Origin: Longispora fulva
GTDB taxonomy: Bacteria > Actinomycetota > Actinomycetes > Mycobacteriales > Micromonosporaceae
DNA length: 64,000 nt
Direction: 5' to 3'
Assembly (NCBI RefSeq): GCF_015751905.1
Contig: NZ_JADOUF010000001.1
Span: 7,874,001 to 7,938,000, forward strand
Part shown: piece by piece, positions 9,733-17,948 of the stretch
How positions within the stretch are numbered: the first letter of the stretch is position 1
How the letters are laid out: each line of letters opens with the position of its first letter
Program-made: the position numbers and the translations under genes
The notes under the pieces: generated by a model
Told to the model about the DNA's origin: nothing
Databases searched by the model: none
Seen by the model: the letters and a program-made list of their open reading frames with translations, nothing else

Positions 9733-10488
9733 GTGCCCCGGCGCTGGCAGCTGGTCCGGGCCCGCCGCGAGGCGGTGCCGGTCTCCGTGCGCCGGTTCGC
9801 CGCCCGGGCCCGCCAGCGCCGCCTGAACACCGCGCGCCCGTGGCTGTTCGTCGTCGGCGGGACGGCCGTGGCCGCCCTGCTCGCCTGGGGCGTCTACGGC
9901 AGCCCGCTGCTGTCCGTGTCCGAGGTGCGGGTGGAGGGCGCGGCGATCCTCACCCCGGAGCAGGTGCGCGAGGCCGCGCACGTCGTGCCGGGGACGCCAC
10001 TGGCCAGAATCGACACCGACGGGGTGGTGCGCAGGGTCGCGGCGCTCGCCCCGGTGGACCGGGTCGACGTGTCCCGGTCCTGGCCGAGTGCCGTGGTGGT
10101 CACGGTGACGGAGCGTAGACCTCTGGCTGTCGTACCCCAGGACACGTCCTTCGGTCTTCTCGACCACCAGGGGGTGCTGTTCCAGGTCGTGGCCGCGCGG
10201 CCGGCCGGCCTGCCGTTGTTGAGGCTGCCCAGTCCGGGGCCGTCGGATCCGACCACTCAGGCCGCTTTGCGGGTCCTGTCGGCTTTGAGTCCTGAACTAC
10301 GCTCCCAACTGGGTACTCTGGAGGCCGAGTCGGTCACCAGGATCCGACTGGAGCTGGCCAAGGGACGTTCCGTGGTGTGGGGCGACGCCGAGGACAGCGA
10401 CAAGAAGTCGAAGACCGCGACGCTGCTCCTCGGCCGTCCTGGTGCGGTCATCGACGTCAGCGCGCCGGACTTCCCCGTGATGCGGTGA
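9733..10488 (+). CDS. ftsQ: divisome protein FtsQ
   Basis: Bitopic membrane protein of the FtsQBL complex. A basic cytoplasmic N-terminus of about 35 residues precedes one hydrophobic helix (about residues 36-55), then the POTRA domain (LLSVSEVRVEGAAILTPEQV), then the FtsQ domain with VTVTERRPLAVV. The 251-residue length is typical. Begins with GTG one base after the murC stop. A 226-base gap follows, holding the ftsZ promoter. Confidence 0.93.
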   Translation: MPRRWQLVRARREAVPVSVRRFAARARQRRLNTARPWLFVVGGTAVAALLAWGVYGSPLLSVSEVRVEGAAILTPEQVREAAHVVPGTPLARIDTDGVVRRVAALAPVDRVDVSRSWPSAVVVTVTERRPLAVVPQDTSFGLLDHQGVLFQVVAARPAGLPLLRLPSPGPSDPTTQAALRVLSALSPELRSQLGTLEAESVTRIRLELAKGRSVVWGDAEDSDKKSKTATLLLGRPGAVIDVSAPDFPVMR

Positions 10489-10584
10489 TCTGTTCCCACA
10501 GTCCGGAACAAGATCCGCGACACGCCGGGGGATGTCTTTGGTTTGGGGCCGGATGCGGAATACGTTCCGGGCCAGTACAGGAAG

Positions 10585-10613
10585 TTGACATAACTGTAAG
10601 TCTCTAGTAGAGG
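10585..10613 (+). promoter_or_regulatory. ftsZ promoter (TTGACA-17-TAGAGG)
   Basis: A perfect -35 hexamer TTGACA (10585-10590) is followed 17 bases later by TAGAGG (10608-10613). It leaves a leader of about 95 bases before the ftsZ ATG. This is the best sigma-70-type promoter in the window, in the place where actinobacterial ftsZ promoters are known. The rest of the 10489-10714 gap holds no gene. Confidence 0.7.
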
Positions 10614-10714
10614 TTTAGGGTTTTGTCCTTCGCCACAGACGGCACGGGGGTAAGCGTGCACCACGCGGGCACCCTGAACGGGCGAGCAGATCACCTCGAA
10701 GGGATGGCAGACCG

Positions 10715-11836
10715 ATGACAACTCCGCACAACTACCTCGCGGTCATCAAGGTTGTCGGGATCGGCGGGGGCGGCGTCAACGCCGTCAACCGGATGATCGA
10801 GGTCGGCTTGAAGGGCGTCGAGTTCATCGCGATCAACACCGACGCGCAGGCGCTGTTGATGAGCGACGCCGACGTCAAACTCGACGTGGGTCGCGAGCTC
10901 ACCCGGGGCCTCGGCGCCGGGGCGAACCCCGACGTCGGCAAGAAGGCCGCCGAGGACCACCGCGACGAGATCGAGGAGGTCCTCAAAGGGGCCGACATGG
11001 TCTTCGTGACCTGCGGCGAGGGCGGCGGCACGGGCACCGGCGGCGCGCCGGTCGTCGCGAGCATCGCCCGCAAGCTCGGCGCGCTCACCATCGGCGTGGT
11101 CACCCGGCCGTTCTCCTTCGAGGGCAAGCGCCGCCAGGTGCAGGCCGAGTCGGGGATAGACGACCTGCGCAACGAGTGCGACACCCTCATCGTCATCCCG
11201 AACGACCGCCTCCTGGCGCTCGGCGACCGGTCGATGTCGATGATGGACGCGTTCCGCCAGGCCGACCAGGTGCTGCTGTCCGGTGTCCAGGGCATCACGG
11301 ACCTGATCACCACGCCTGGCCTGATCAACCTCGACTTCGCCGACGTCAAGAGCGTCATGTCCGGCGCCGGCAGCGCCCTGATGGGCATCGGCTCCTCGCG
11401 GGGCGACTCCCGCGCGGTCGAGGCTGCCACGGCGGCGATCTCCAGCCCGCTGCTCGAGCAGAGCATGGACGGGGCGCGCGGCGTCCTGCTGTCCATCGCT
11501 GGCGGCTCGGACCTCGGCCTGTTCGAGATCAACGACGCGGCGCAGCTCGTCACCGACGCCGCGCACCCCGACGCGAACATCATCTTCGGCGCGGTCATCG
11601 ACGACGCGCTCGGCGACGAGGTCCGGATCACCGTGATCGCGGCCGGCTTCGACGGGGGCAGCCCGGCGTACAAGCCGGCGGAGCCCGCGCGCAAGGCCCC
11701 GCAGCCGGTCGAGCAGGCCGCCCCGGCGAATGTGACCCCGGTTCGCCCTGTCACCCCGGCGCCGACCCAGCCGCAGCCGCGCAGGGTGCTGTTCGACGAC
11801 GTGGACGTGCCGGACTTCCTGAAGAACGGTGCCTGA
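10715..11836 (+). CDS. ftsZ: cell division GTPase FtsZ
   Basis: Tubulin-like GTPase forming the Z ring. The GTP-binding [12 protein letters not shown] signature is near residue 104, the T7 loop [11 protein letters not shown] follows, and a Pro/Ala-rich linker leads to the conserved C-terminal tail [13 protein letters not shown], which binds SepF and FtsW in actinobacteria. The 373-residue length is normal. ATG lies downstream of a strong promoter and 226 bases from ftsQ, so it can be expressed apart from the mur genes. The stop lies just inside the start region of the next ORF. Confidence 0.97.
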   Translation: MTTPHNYLAVIKVVGIGGGGVNAVNRMIEVGLKGVEFIAINTDAQALLMSDADVKLDVGRELTRGLGAGANPDVGKKAAEDHRDEIEEVLKGADMVFVTCGEGGGTGTGGAPVVASIARKLGALTIGVVTRPFSFEGKRRQVQAESGIDDLRNECDTLIVIPNDRLLALGDRSMSMMDAFRQADQVLLSGVQGITDLITTPGLINLDFADVKSVMSGAGSALMGIGSSRGDSRAVEAATAAISSPLLEQSMDGARGVLLSIAGGSDLGLFEINDAAQLVTDAAHPDANIIFGAVIDDALGDEVRITVIAAGFDGGSPAYKPAEPARKAPQPVEQAAPANVTPVRPVTPAPTQPQPRRVLFDDVDVPDFLKNGA

Positions 11837-11858
11837 GCTGTTACCTGAGGAGACACCG

Positions 11859-12761
11859 GTGGGTGGCCAGGGGCCGAACGCCGGAGAGGACAATGCGACA
11901 CAGGTCGAGCCGTCGGGGCATCCCGGCGGCTCGTCCGCTGCCGCCCGTCGTCCGGAGGGTGCCGCCGGGCGGGACACCTCCACTGGAGATGACGCCGGAG
12001 CTGTGCGGCGGGCGGAGTTGGCCGACGGGCTGGCGCGGGTGCGGGCGCGGATCGCCGCCGCTTGCGCCGCAGCCGGGCGGGACCCCGGGGAGATCACCCT
12101 GGTCGCCGTCACCAAGACGTATCCGGCCAGCGACGTCGTGCACCTGCGGCACCTGGGGGTGCGCGACGTCGGGGAGAACCGCGACGCCGAGGCCGCCCCG
12201 AAGGCGGCGCTGGTCGCCGGGGCGCTGGCGGGTTGGGCCCCCGGGGCGGCCGGCACCGGTGCCGCCGCATTCGGTGGTGGGCCGTTGACCTGGCATTACA
12301 TCGGGCAGCTCCAACGGAACAAGGCGCGCTCCGTGGTCCGCTATGCCGACATGGTGCACTCCGTGGACCGGGAGTCCCTGGTCGACGCGCTGGCCGCCGC
12401 CGTGGCCCGCGAGCGCCCGGACCGGCCGCTGGACGTCCTGCTCCAGCTGAGCCTCGACGGGGCGGTCGGCCGGGGCGGGGTGCCGGAGCCGGAGCTCATG
12501 GCGCTGGCCGAGGCCGTGGTCAGGCGTCCTGAGCTGCGGCTGCGGGGGCTGATGGCTGTCGCGCCGCTGGACTGGGAGGCGGCGCGGGCGTTCGGTGTTC
12601 TCGCGGAGTACACGGCGAAGTTTCTTGTCGGATATCCGACAGCCACCGTGCTGTCGGCCGGAATGAGTGGCGATCTTGCCGAGGCCATTGCGTTCGGTGC
12701 CACTCATGTGCGTGTCGGCAGCGCAATCCTCGGAAGCCGACCGCCCGCTGGGTTAGCCTGA
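11859..12761 (+). CDS. yggS: YggS/PROSC-type PLP-binding protein with an N-terminal extension
   Basis: PLP-binding protein of the YggS (PLPBP) family, thought to buffer pyridoxal phosphate. The PLP lysine is in [12 protein letters not shown], followed by [21 protein letters not shown] and the C-terminal [13 protein letters not shown] chose GTG 11859 because GAGGAG lies six bases upstream; GTG 11829 (overlapping ftsZ) and GTG 12003 are alternatives. This gives 300 residues, longer than the usual 230-250: about 48 disordered residues precede the barrel and a Gly/Ala-rich insert sits before LTWHYIGQL. The pgeF gene normally found between ftsZ and yggS is missing here. Confidence 0.88.
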   Translation: MGGQGPNAGEDNATQVEPSGHPGGSSAAARRPEGAAGRDTSTGDDAGAVRRAELADGLARVRARIAAACAAAGRDPGEITLVAVTKTYPASDVVHLRHLGVRDVGENRDAEAAPKAALVAGALAGWAPGAAGTGAAAFGGGPLTWHYIGQLQRNKARSVVRYADMVHSVDRESLVDALAAAVARERPDRPLDVLLQLSLDGAVGRGGVPEPELMALAEAVVRRPELRLRGLMAVAPLDWEAARAFGVLAEYTAKFLVGYPTATVLSAGMSGDLAEAIAFGATHVRVGSAILGSRPPAGLA

Positions 12762-12789
12762 ACGAGCATCGAATCACATCGGTGTGATT
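12754..12789 (+). promoter_or_regulatory. candidate sepF promoter with palindrome
   Basis: A TAGCCT -10-like hexamer (12754-12759) is followed by a perfect inverted repeat AATCACA-N4-TGTGATT (12772-12789), which would fall at or just after the transcription start. It is placed to act as an operator. No regulator is identified. Confidence 0.4.
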
Positions 12790-12822
12790 ACCAAGACCAA
12801 CGTTTGCGAGGGGGGAGACGCT

Positions 12823-13500
12823 ATGGGTGCTCTGCGGAAGGCCGGCGTCTGGCTCGGCCTCATCGAGGATGACGAGGACCGCTACGCGGACGAGAACGAC
12901 AACGGCCGCTACACGGAGCGTGACCGTCGGCCCAGCTCGCGGGACCGGGATCGGGATCGGGACCGCGACCACCGGTACGACGAGTACGAGGACGAGGAGC
13001 CCGAGGCCCACCACGAGGACTCCCGGGGCCGTCAGCACGAGGAGGACGCCCCGCGCCTGCGGGCCGCCGCCGCCGCGATGGAGACCCGTGCGGAGCGGGC
13101 GAGTGTCCGGCCCCTGCGCGAAGGCCGGGCCGGTGTGACGACCCTCACCCAGGACAATCTCGCGCTCGCCCCGCAGGTGCAGCTCCGCGAGCGGGCGGTC
13201 GTGGTCGAAGAGGACGACACGAACTACCGGATCATGACCCTGCACCCCACGACGTACAACGAGGCACGGACGATCGGGGAGCGGTTCCGGGACGGTACAC
13301 CCGTGATCATGAACCTCACGGAGATGGACGAGGCCGATGCCAAGCGTCTGGTCGACTTCGCGGCAGGCCTGGCCTTCGGACTCCGGGGTACGATCGAGCG
13401 CGTCACCAACAGGGTGTTCCTGCTCTCACCGGCCAATGTCACAGTGACCGCTGAGGACAAGGCGAAGATCGCCGAGGGCGGGTTCTTCCACCAGAGCTGA
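12823..13500 (+). CDS. sepF: Z-ring anchor SepF
   Basis: Membrane anchor and bundler of FtsZ filaments. The N-terminus [13 protein letters not shown] is the membrane-binding amphipathic helix. A charged linker of about 100 residues with an Asp-Arg repeat (encoded by GGGATC-like units near 12945) precedes the SepF core (about residues 130-215: [15 protein letters not shown] to [15 protein letters not shown]). The frame is open further upstream but ATG 12823 has GGGGGAG in front and gives the correct amphipathic helix. It is 225 residues long. Confidence 0.95.
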   Translation: MGALRKAGVWLGLIEDDEDRYADENDNGRYTERDRRPSSRDRDRDRDRDHRYDEYEDEEPEAHHEDSRGRQHEEDAPRLRAAAAAMETRAERASVRPLREGRAGVTTLTQDNLALAPQVQLRERAVVVEEDDTNYRIMTLHPTTYNEARTIGERFRDGTPVIMNLTEMDEADAKRLVDFAAGLAFGLRGTIERVTNRVFLLSPANVTVTAEDKAKIAEGGFFHQS

Positions 13501-13518
13501 AGCGAGGGCGCGGGGCCG

Positions 13519-13821
13519 GTGCTGTCGAACGTCGTTCAGGTCGTCTACCTGCTCCTATACGTATTTTTCCTGTTCCTCCTCGCCCGGATTGTGTTGGATT
13601 GGGTTCGCTCCCTGTCCCGTCGTTGGCGGCCCGGACGTGGGGCCGCCGCAGCGATGGAGTGCGTGTGGAGCGTCACTGAACCACCCCTTCGGGCGTTGAG
13701 GCGAGTGATCCCATCGCTCAGGATTGGTACGGTGAGCGTGGACCTGGCCTTCCTAGCTCTGCTCGCTATCGTGTTAGTGCTGATGTACTTCGTAGTAGGG
13801 CCTCTGGTCCGGGCGGCCTAG
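13519..13821 (+). CDS. YggT family membrane protein
   Basis: Small two-helix membrane protein of the YggT family, always near sepF and divIVA in actinobacteria. It has an N-terminal helix VVYLLLYVFFLFLLARI, a central RSLSRRW loop, the conserved TEPPLRALRRVIPSLR, and a C-terminal helix. The 100-residue length is normal. It may take part in division or in osmotic adaptation; its function is not settled in the family. GTG start 18 bases after sepF. Confidence 0.9.
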   Translation: MLSNVVQVVYLLLYVFFLFLLARIVLDWVRSLSRRWRPGRGAAAAMECVWSVTEPPLRALRRVIPSLRIGTVSVDLAFLALLAIVLVLMYFVVGPLVRAA

Positions 13822-13871
13822 CCGCTAGGACCGTGTGACCGCGCGGCCTCTAACTGACCCGAGGAGTTCCG

Positions 13872-14678
13872 ATGCCGCTGACCCCGGCCGACGTGCACAA
13901 CGTCGCCTTCAAGAAACCCCCGATTGGCAAGCGGGGCTATGACGAGGACGAGGTGGACGCCTTCCTCGACGAGGTCGAGCGCGAGCTCGCCCGACTGATC
14001 GAGGAGAACACCGACCTCCGCACCGCCGGTGCTGGTGGTGGCCGTCAGGCTCCCGCTGGTGGGGGTAACGACCCGCGCCTCGTCGCCGAGCTGACCGACC
14101 TGAAGTCGCAGTTCGAGCGCGTGCAGCGGGAGAAGGCGGCGGCCGAGCAGGCAGCCCGTCAGATGCAGCAGGAGCTCGAGCAGATCAGCGCCGGTGGCGG
14201 TGCCGCGGGCGGCGACGCCGGTGAGCAGCAGGCGCTGCGGGTGCTGATGATGGCCCAGCGCACCGCCGACGACCACGTCGCCGACGCCCGCCGCGAGGCG
14301 GACAAGGTGCTCGCCGAGGCCCGGGCCAAGGCCGACGAGGTCACGCGGGACGCGCGCGGCAAGGCCGAGGCGCTCGAGCGGGACGCGCGGCAGCGGCACC
14401 AGGAGGCCATGGGCGGCCTGGAGACGAAGCGCAACGCTCTGCAGAAGCACCTTGAGGAGCTGAAGGCCTTCGAGCGGGAGTACCGGACGCGCCTGAAGGC
14501 GTACCTGGAGAGCCAGCTGCGGGACCTGTCCGGCAAAGGACAGGGGCTCGAGGACGAGCTGACCCGCGCCGAGAGCGGCCGGAGCAACGGCACCCCCGCC
14601 GGCGGGCTGGCCACGGCCGGCCTCAGCGGTGGGTACGGTCCGACGGGGCGTAACACCCTCGACGGTCCGGGCCGCTGA
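13872..14678 (+). CDS. divIVA: DivIVA/Wag31 polar growth scaffold
   Basis: Coiled-coil protein that marks poles and curved membrane and directs tip growth in actinobacteria. The N-terminal domain has MPLTPADVHNVAFKKPPIGKRGYDEDEVDAFLDEV, split here as two stretches that form the lipid-binding crossed loop and first coiled coil. A Gly-rich linker (about residues 55-65) precedes a long second coiled coil ending near residue 235 with a Gly/Ser/Thr tail. ATG 13872 follows GAGGAG. It is 268 residues long. Confidence 0.95.
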   Translation: MPLTPADVHNVAFKKPPIGKRGYDEDEVDAFLDEVERELARLIEENTDLRTAGAGGGRQAPAGGGNDPRLVAELTDLKSQFERVQREKAAAEQAARQMQQELEQISAGGGAAGGDAGEQQALRVLMMAQRTADDHVADARREADKVLAEARAKADEVTRDARGKAEALERDARQRHQEAMGGLETKRNALQKHLEELKAFEREYRTRLKAYLESQLRDLSGKGQGLEDELTRAESGRSNGTPAGGLATAGLSGGYGPTGRNTLDGPGR

Positions 14679-14710
14679 CCTTTCATCTGTGACGCGGCGG
14701 GGGTGAGCCC

Positions 14711-15970
14711 GTGTTGGTCGGAAGTCTTCTGCTCATCCTCGTCGCGGTGGCACTCGTCATCGCGGGGTTGGCGTACGCGTCGAACCTGCTACTCATCGCG
14801 GCGGTCGTGATCTGCGGCGTGGCGGCGGTCCTGATCTACCGGGGCTCCCGCCAGCCGGTCGCGGCCGCGCCGACGAGTTCCCGCGCGACCGTGATCGCAC
14901 AGAGTCGGATCTCCGACACTTCTCCGAGCGAGTCGTCCGGGGGCGAGGACCCGTCAGGCAGGTATGCCGACCGGGTCCGACTGGCCGGGCGGATAACGAC
15001 GGCTGAGACCGTGGCTCCCGACTGGTTCAGGGACCGGCACGCGACGCCCGCTGCGGACACCCCCGGCGCGTCGGGGTCGTCCGGCGGCAGAGGCGAGCCG
15101 TTGTCCGACCTGGGCGGTTCGGGTTCCGACGCTGGTGAGCCGTCTTCCGATCCGGAGCGGTCGACCTTCTCTTCGAGTCAGGCGTTCTCCGACCCGGGGC
15201 CGGCAGGCTCAGGTCAGGACTTTTCCGGCTCCGCGCCGACGGCCCACGGCTCGGGGCGGGTGTTCTCCGACTCACCGGCGGCCTTCGACTCGGGCCGGGA
15301 CGGCTCCGACCCGAGTACGCCCACCCTCGAGCCAGGGCAGGCGGGTTCCGACCCGGAGCCGGAAGCCGGGCGGTCGGCGTCCGGCGCGAGCGGCGCGGTT
15401 TCCAGCCCGGGGCTGACGACGTCCGGCCCGGGACAGGCGCCATCTGGCCTCGGCCTGACTTCCTCCGGCCTGGGGAGTGCGCTGTCTGACCTCGGCCAGG
15501 CTTCCTCTGGCCTGGGGGGCGCGCTGTCCGAGCTGGGGCTGGCTGCGGATTCCCAGCTTCCGGAGGCGGGTCGCCGGCATCTGACTGGTTCCAGCTATCT
15601 GGGGCTCACCGATCCGCCGGAGCGGGCGGCCGAACCTGCCGCCCCGCCGCCGGGCCATCTCGGGGGCTCGGCGTTCGCGGGACCGGCCAACCGCACCACC
15701 CCGGACCTCGACGACGAGGAACTGGAGTACGAGGACGACCCCGAGGACGAGCCGGCGGCCCAGGAGGTCGCGCCGGCGGTCACCTCCCGGATCGGGCGAC
15801 TGACCACGCGGGTCTGGGTCGTCGACGGCCGGCCCCGCTACCACCTGTCCGGCTGCCACCACCTGGTCGGCCGCGATCCCGAGCCGCTGCCGGTGGGCGA
15901 GGCCCAGGCGCTCGGCTTCTCGCCGTGCGGCCTCTGCGAGCCGGCCACCGCCCTCGGCGGCAGGAGCTGA
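14711..15970 (+). CDS. membrane protein with long Ser/Gly/Asp repeat region and Ada-like Cys/His C-terminal domain
   Basis: Not assigned to a named family. Two adjacent hydrophobic helices lie within residues 1-45. Then comes a low-complexity region (about 90-290) rich in Ser, Gly, Asp and Pro with degenerate repeats such as SSGLGSALSDLGQA and SSGLGGALSELGLA, and an acidic stretch DDEELEYEDDPEDE. The last 55 residues are ordered: RPRYHLSGCHHL ending in FSPCGLCEP, with His378, Cys382, Cys406 and Cys409. This spacing resembles the zinc-binding Ada-type domain (YHxxxC...GfxPCxxC). Its place after divIVA suggests an envelope or growth role (inference). GTG start. Confidence 0.75.
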   Translation: MLVGSLLLILVAVALVIAGLAYASNLLLIAAVVICGVAAVLIYRGSRQPVAAAPTSSRATVIAQSRISDTSPSESSGGEDPSGRYADRVRLAGRITTAETVAPDWFRDRHATPAADTPGASGSSGGRGEPLSDLGGSGSDAGEPSSDPERSTFSSSQAFSDPGPAGSGQDFSGSAPTAHGSGRVFSDSPAAFDSGRDGSDPSTPTLEPGQAGSDPEPEAGRSASGASGAVSSPGLTTSGPGQAPSGLGLTSSGLGSALSDLGQASSGLGGALSELGLAADSQLPEAGRRHLTGSSYLGLTDPPERAAEPAAPPPGHLGGSAFAGPANRTTPDLDDEELEYEDDPEDEPAAQEVAPAVTSRIGRLTTRVWVVDGRPRYHLSGCHHLVGRDPEPLPVGEAQALGFSPCGLCEPATALGGRS

Positions 15971-16085
15971 CCTCCCGAGGCCCGGGCCTGGGCCAAGCCC
16001 AGGGCCAAGGCCTGAGCCAGGGCCAGGGCCATGGCCTGAGGCGGGGCTGGGGCGAGGGCCTGAGGCTCGGTCGGTCGGTGGGCCG
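15971..16085. repeat. GGCC/GGGCCAGG-rich low-complexity spacer
   Basis: The 115 bases between the membrane protein and the DUF167 gene are built from short reiterations of GGGCCAGGGCC and GGCCTGAGSC-like units. No gene is seen. It looks like slippage-derived sequence that could fold into several GC hairpins. Confidence 0.5.
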
Positions 16086-16364
16086 ATGATCGTGGCCGTC
16101 CGGGTCCGCCCCGGCGCCTCCCGGACGAAGGTCGGCGGCAGCTATGCCGGGCCGTACGGGCCGGCGCTCGTCGTGGCCGTGTCGGCCCCCGCCGTGGACG
16201 GCCGGGCCACCGAGGCCGTGATCAAGGCCGTGGCCAGCGCGTTGGGCCTGCGGCCGCGGGCCGTGGCTCTGCGTACCGGGCACACCAGTCGGGACAAGTT
16301 GCTCACCGTGGAACCGGACACGCCACAGGTCGCGGAACGGTTGCGGGATCTTCTCGAGTTGTGA
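16086..16364 (+). CDS. DUF167 (YggU) family protein
   Basis: A 92-residue DUF167/YggU protein of unknown molecular function. The characteristic core is present: VRVRPGASRTKVGG at the N-terminus, VSAPAVDGRATEAVIKAVA, and LRTGHTSRDKLLTVE. ATG start, no strong ribosome binding site. It is commonly found near the yggT/divIVA region, which supports the call. It is followed by a 151-base AT-richer gap. Confidence 0.88.
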   Translation: MIVAVRVRPGASRTKVGGSYAGPYGPALVVAVSAPAVDGRATEAVIKAVASALGLRPRAVALRTGHTSRDKLLTVEPDTPQVAERLRDLLEL

Positions 16365-16515
16365 CCGGTTTGGTGGGGCTGGGCGTAAAATTGTAAAAAC
16401 GCGCTCTCAGGTGTGGCGTGTTTGTGGCTCGGCGATTCGTTACGTATTCTTGCCACCCTCTGGAGTGCGCGGCGCCCCGCCGCGTACCCGTTTTTTTCCA
16501 TTTTTGGGGGCAGTC
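16365..16515. other. AT-richer intergenic region before the DksA/TraR gene
   Basis: This 151-base stretch holds runs of A and T (TTGTAAAAA near 16392, TTTTTTTCCATTTTTGGGGG at 16490-16510) that stand out from the surrounding high GC. A GGGGG run five bases before ATG 16516 is the probable ribosome binding site. A promoter is likely here but I cannot fix its hexamers. Confidence 0.5.
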
Positions 16516-17406
16516 ATGGCCGAGCGTGCGGGGGTTACCCGAAAGGTCGCGCCGGCCGAGGCTGCCGAGGTCACCGCTCCGGCGACGGCCGCCAAGGCTC
16601 CGGCCAAGGCGACCAAGTCCCTGCGGACCACGGCTGCGGCGACGAAGTCCGCAGCGACGAAGACGCCGGCCAAGGCCGCGAAAGCTCCGGCGAAGGCGAC
16701 CGGTGCCGCCGTCGCGAAAGCCGCGTCGGAGGGCACGAAACCGGCCACCAGGGCGGCAAGTGCCACGAGAAAGGCCGCGCCGGCGGCCGCGAACACGACT
16801 CGAACGTCCAAGGTCGATAAAAGGACTGCGGCGGGTGCCGAGATCACCGAGGATGCCAAGCCTCAGCGCGTAACAGGAACGAATACCAGCAAGGCCGCCG
16901 CGGCCCAGGCCGTGGCGACACCCCCCGTGAAGGCACCGCCGACCGCCGCGCGAACCGCGGCCAAGGGAGCGACGATGGCCAAGCCAGCCGATACCAGTAC
17001 GGCCACCAAGAGCGTGGCCGGCAAGACCGCCCGCGGCTCCGCCCGGAGTGCCTCGGACACCGAGAAGATCCGCACCGCGCTCTCCGAGCGGCTCGAGGAG
17101 CTGCGCGGCGAGTACGACCAGATGATCACCGATTCCAACGAGATGCAGCGCGAGCGGCTCACCGACTCGGCCGGCGACGACCAGGCCGACACGGGGACGA
17201 AGACCTTCGAGCGCGAGCAGGAGATCTCGCTGGCCAACAACCTCCTCGAGCGGGTGACCCAGCTGGAACGCGCGCTGGAGCGCGTGGACGAGGGCGGATA
17301 CGGCCACTGTGAGAAGTGTGGCAACGCCATCCCGGTCGAACGCCTGGCCGCTTTCCCGTCAGCTACCTTGTGTGTGACGTGTAAGCAGCTGGAGGAGCGG
17401 CGCTGA
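16516..17406 (+). CDS. DksA/TraR zinc-finger protein with Lys/Ala/Thr-rich histone-like N-terminus
   Basis: The C-terminal 120 residues form a DksA/TraR domain: a coiled-coil SDTEKIRTALSERLEELRGEYD, a helix EISLANNLLERVTQLERALERV, and a zinc finger CEKCGNAIP...[11 protein letters not shown]. The first 170 residues are Ala, Lys, Thr and Pro rich with reiterated AKAPAKA and KAPAKAT motifs, like histone H1 or the tail of actinobacterial HU, and probably bind DNA. DksA proteins act on RNA polymerase; the tail may tether this one to DNA (inference). ATG 16516 follows a GGGGG run; 296 residues. It precedes lspA, a common actinobacterial arrangement. Confidence 0.88.
   Translation: MAERAGVTRKVAPAEAAEVTAPATAAKAPAKATKSLRTTAAATKSAATKTPAKAAKAPAKATGAAVAKAASEGTKPATRAASATRKAAPAAANTTRTSKVDKRTAAGAEITEDAKPQRVTGTNTSKAAAAQAVATPPVKAPPTAARTAAKGATMAKPADTSTATKSVAGKTARGSARSASDTEKIRTALSERLEELRGEYDQMITDSNEMQRERLTDSAGDDQADTGTKTFEREQEISLANNLLERVTQLERALERVDEGGYGHCEKCGNAIPVERLAAFPSATLCVTCKQLEERR
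17391..17405 (+). promoter_or_regulatory. ribosome binding site placing the lspA start at CTG 17403
   Basis: GGAGGAG (17391-17397) lies five bases before CTG 17403, which itself overlaps the stop of the DksA/TraR gene. No Shine-Dalgarno sequence precedes the only other start, GTG 17448. Using CTG adds a 15-residue N-terminus with HKKR just before the first membrane helix, as expected by the positive-inside rule. Confidence 0.6.
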
Positions 17407-17948
17407 GTACCCCCGAATCATCTGAAACAGGACATAAGAAACGGCCAGTGCTGTGGTTGGCGCTTCTCGCGCTGACCACGCTGGCCGTTGACCTCGGCAC
17501 GAAGACCTGGGCGCTGGCCGAGCTGGACGGCCACGAGCCGATCCGGCTGCTCGGTGGCGCGCTGTATCTGAGCTTCGCCCGCAACACCGGGGCGGCGTTC
17601 AGCCTCGCCAGCGGGTACACGATCGGGTTGACCCTGGTCTCCCTGACCGTGGTCGCGGTCATCGTCCGGTTCGCCGGCCGGTTGCGTTCCCTGCCCTGGG
17701 CGATCGCCCTGGGGCTGATCCTGGGCGGCGCGACGGGCAACCTGGTGGACCGGTTGTTCCGCCCGCCGGGCCCCCTGCGGGGCGCGGTGATCGACTTCCT
17801 CAGCCTGTTCGACAAGCACGGCGACGCCTGGCCGATCTTCAACATCGCGGACTCCGCGCTGGTGTGCGGGGTCGGGCTGGCCGTCGTTCTCGAACTGACC
17901 GGGCGCCGGCTCAACGGCACCCGCGTCGTGAAGGCGGAGAGAGCATGA
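17403..17948 (+). CDS. lspA: prolipoprotein signal peptidase II
   Basis: Membrane aspartyl protease that cleaves lipoprotein signal peptides after Lgt action. Four hydrophobic helices and the family blocks are present: [32 protein letters not shown] (first catalytic Asp) and [10 protein letters not shown] (second catalytic Asp). Start assigned to CTG 17403 from the GGAGGAG in front of it, 181 residues; GTG 17448 would give 166 and remove the basic N-terminus. Ends in ATGA with the pseudouridine synthase. The lgt gene of the same pathway is at 48746. Confidence 0.93.
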   Translation: MSTPESSETGHKKRPVLWLALLALTTLAVDLGTKTWALAELDGHEPIRLLGGALYLSFARNTGAAFSLASGYTIGLTLVSLTVVAVIVRFAGRLRSLPWAIALGLILGGATGNLVDRLFRPPGPLRGAVIDFLSLFDKHGDAWPIFNIADSALVCGVGLAVVLELTGRRLNGTRVVKAERA

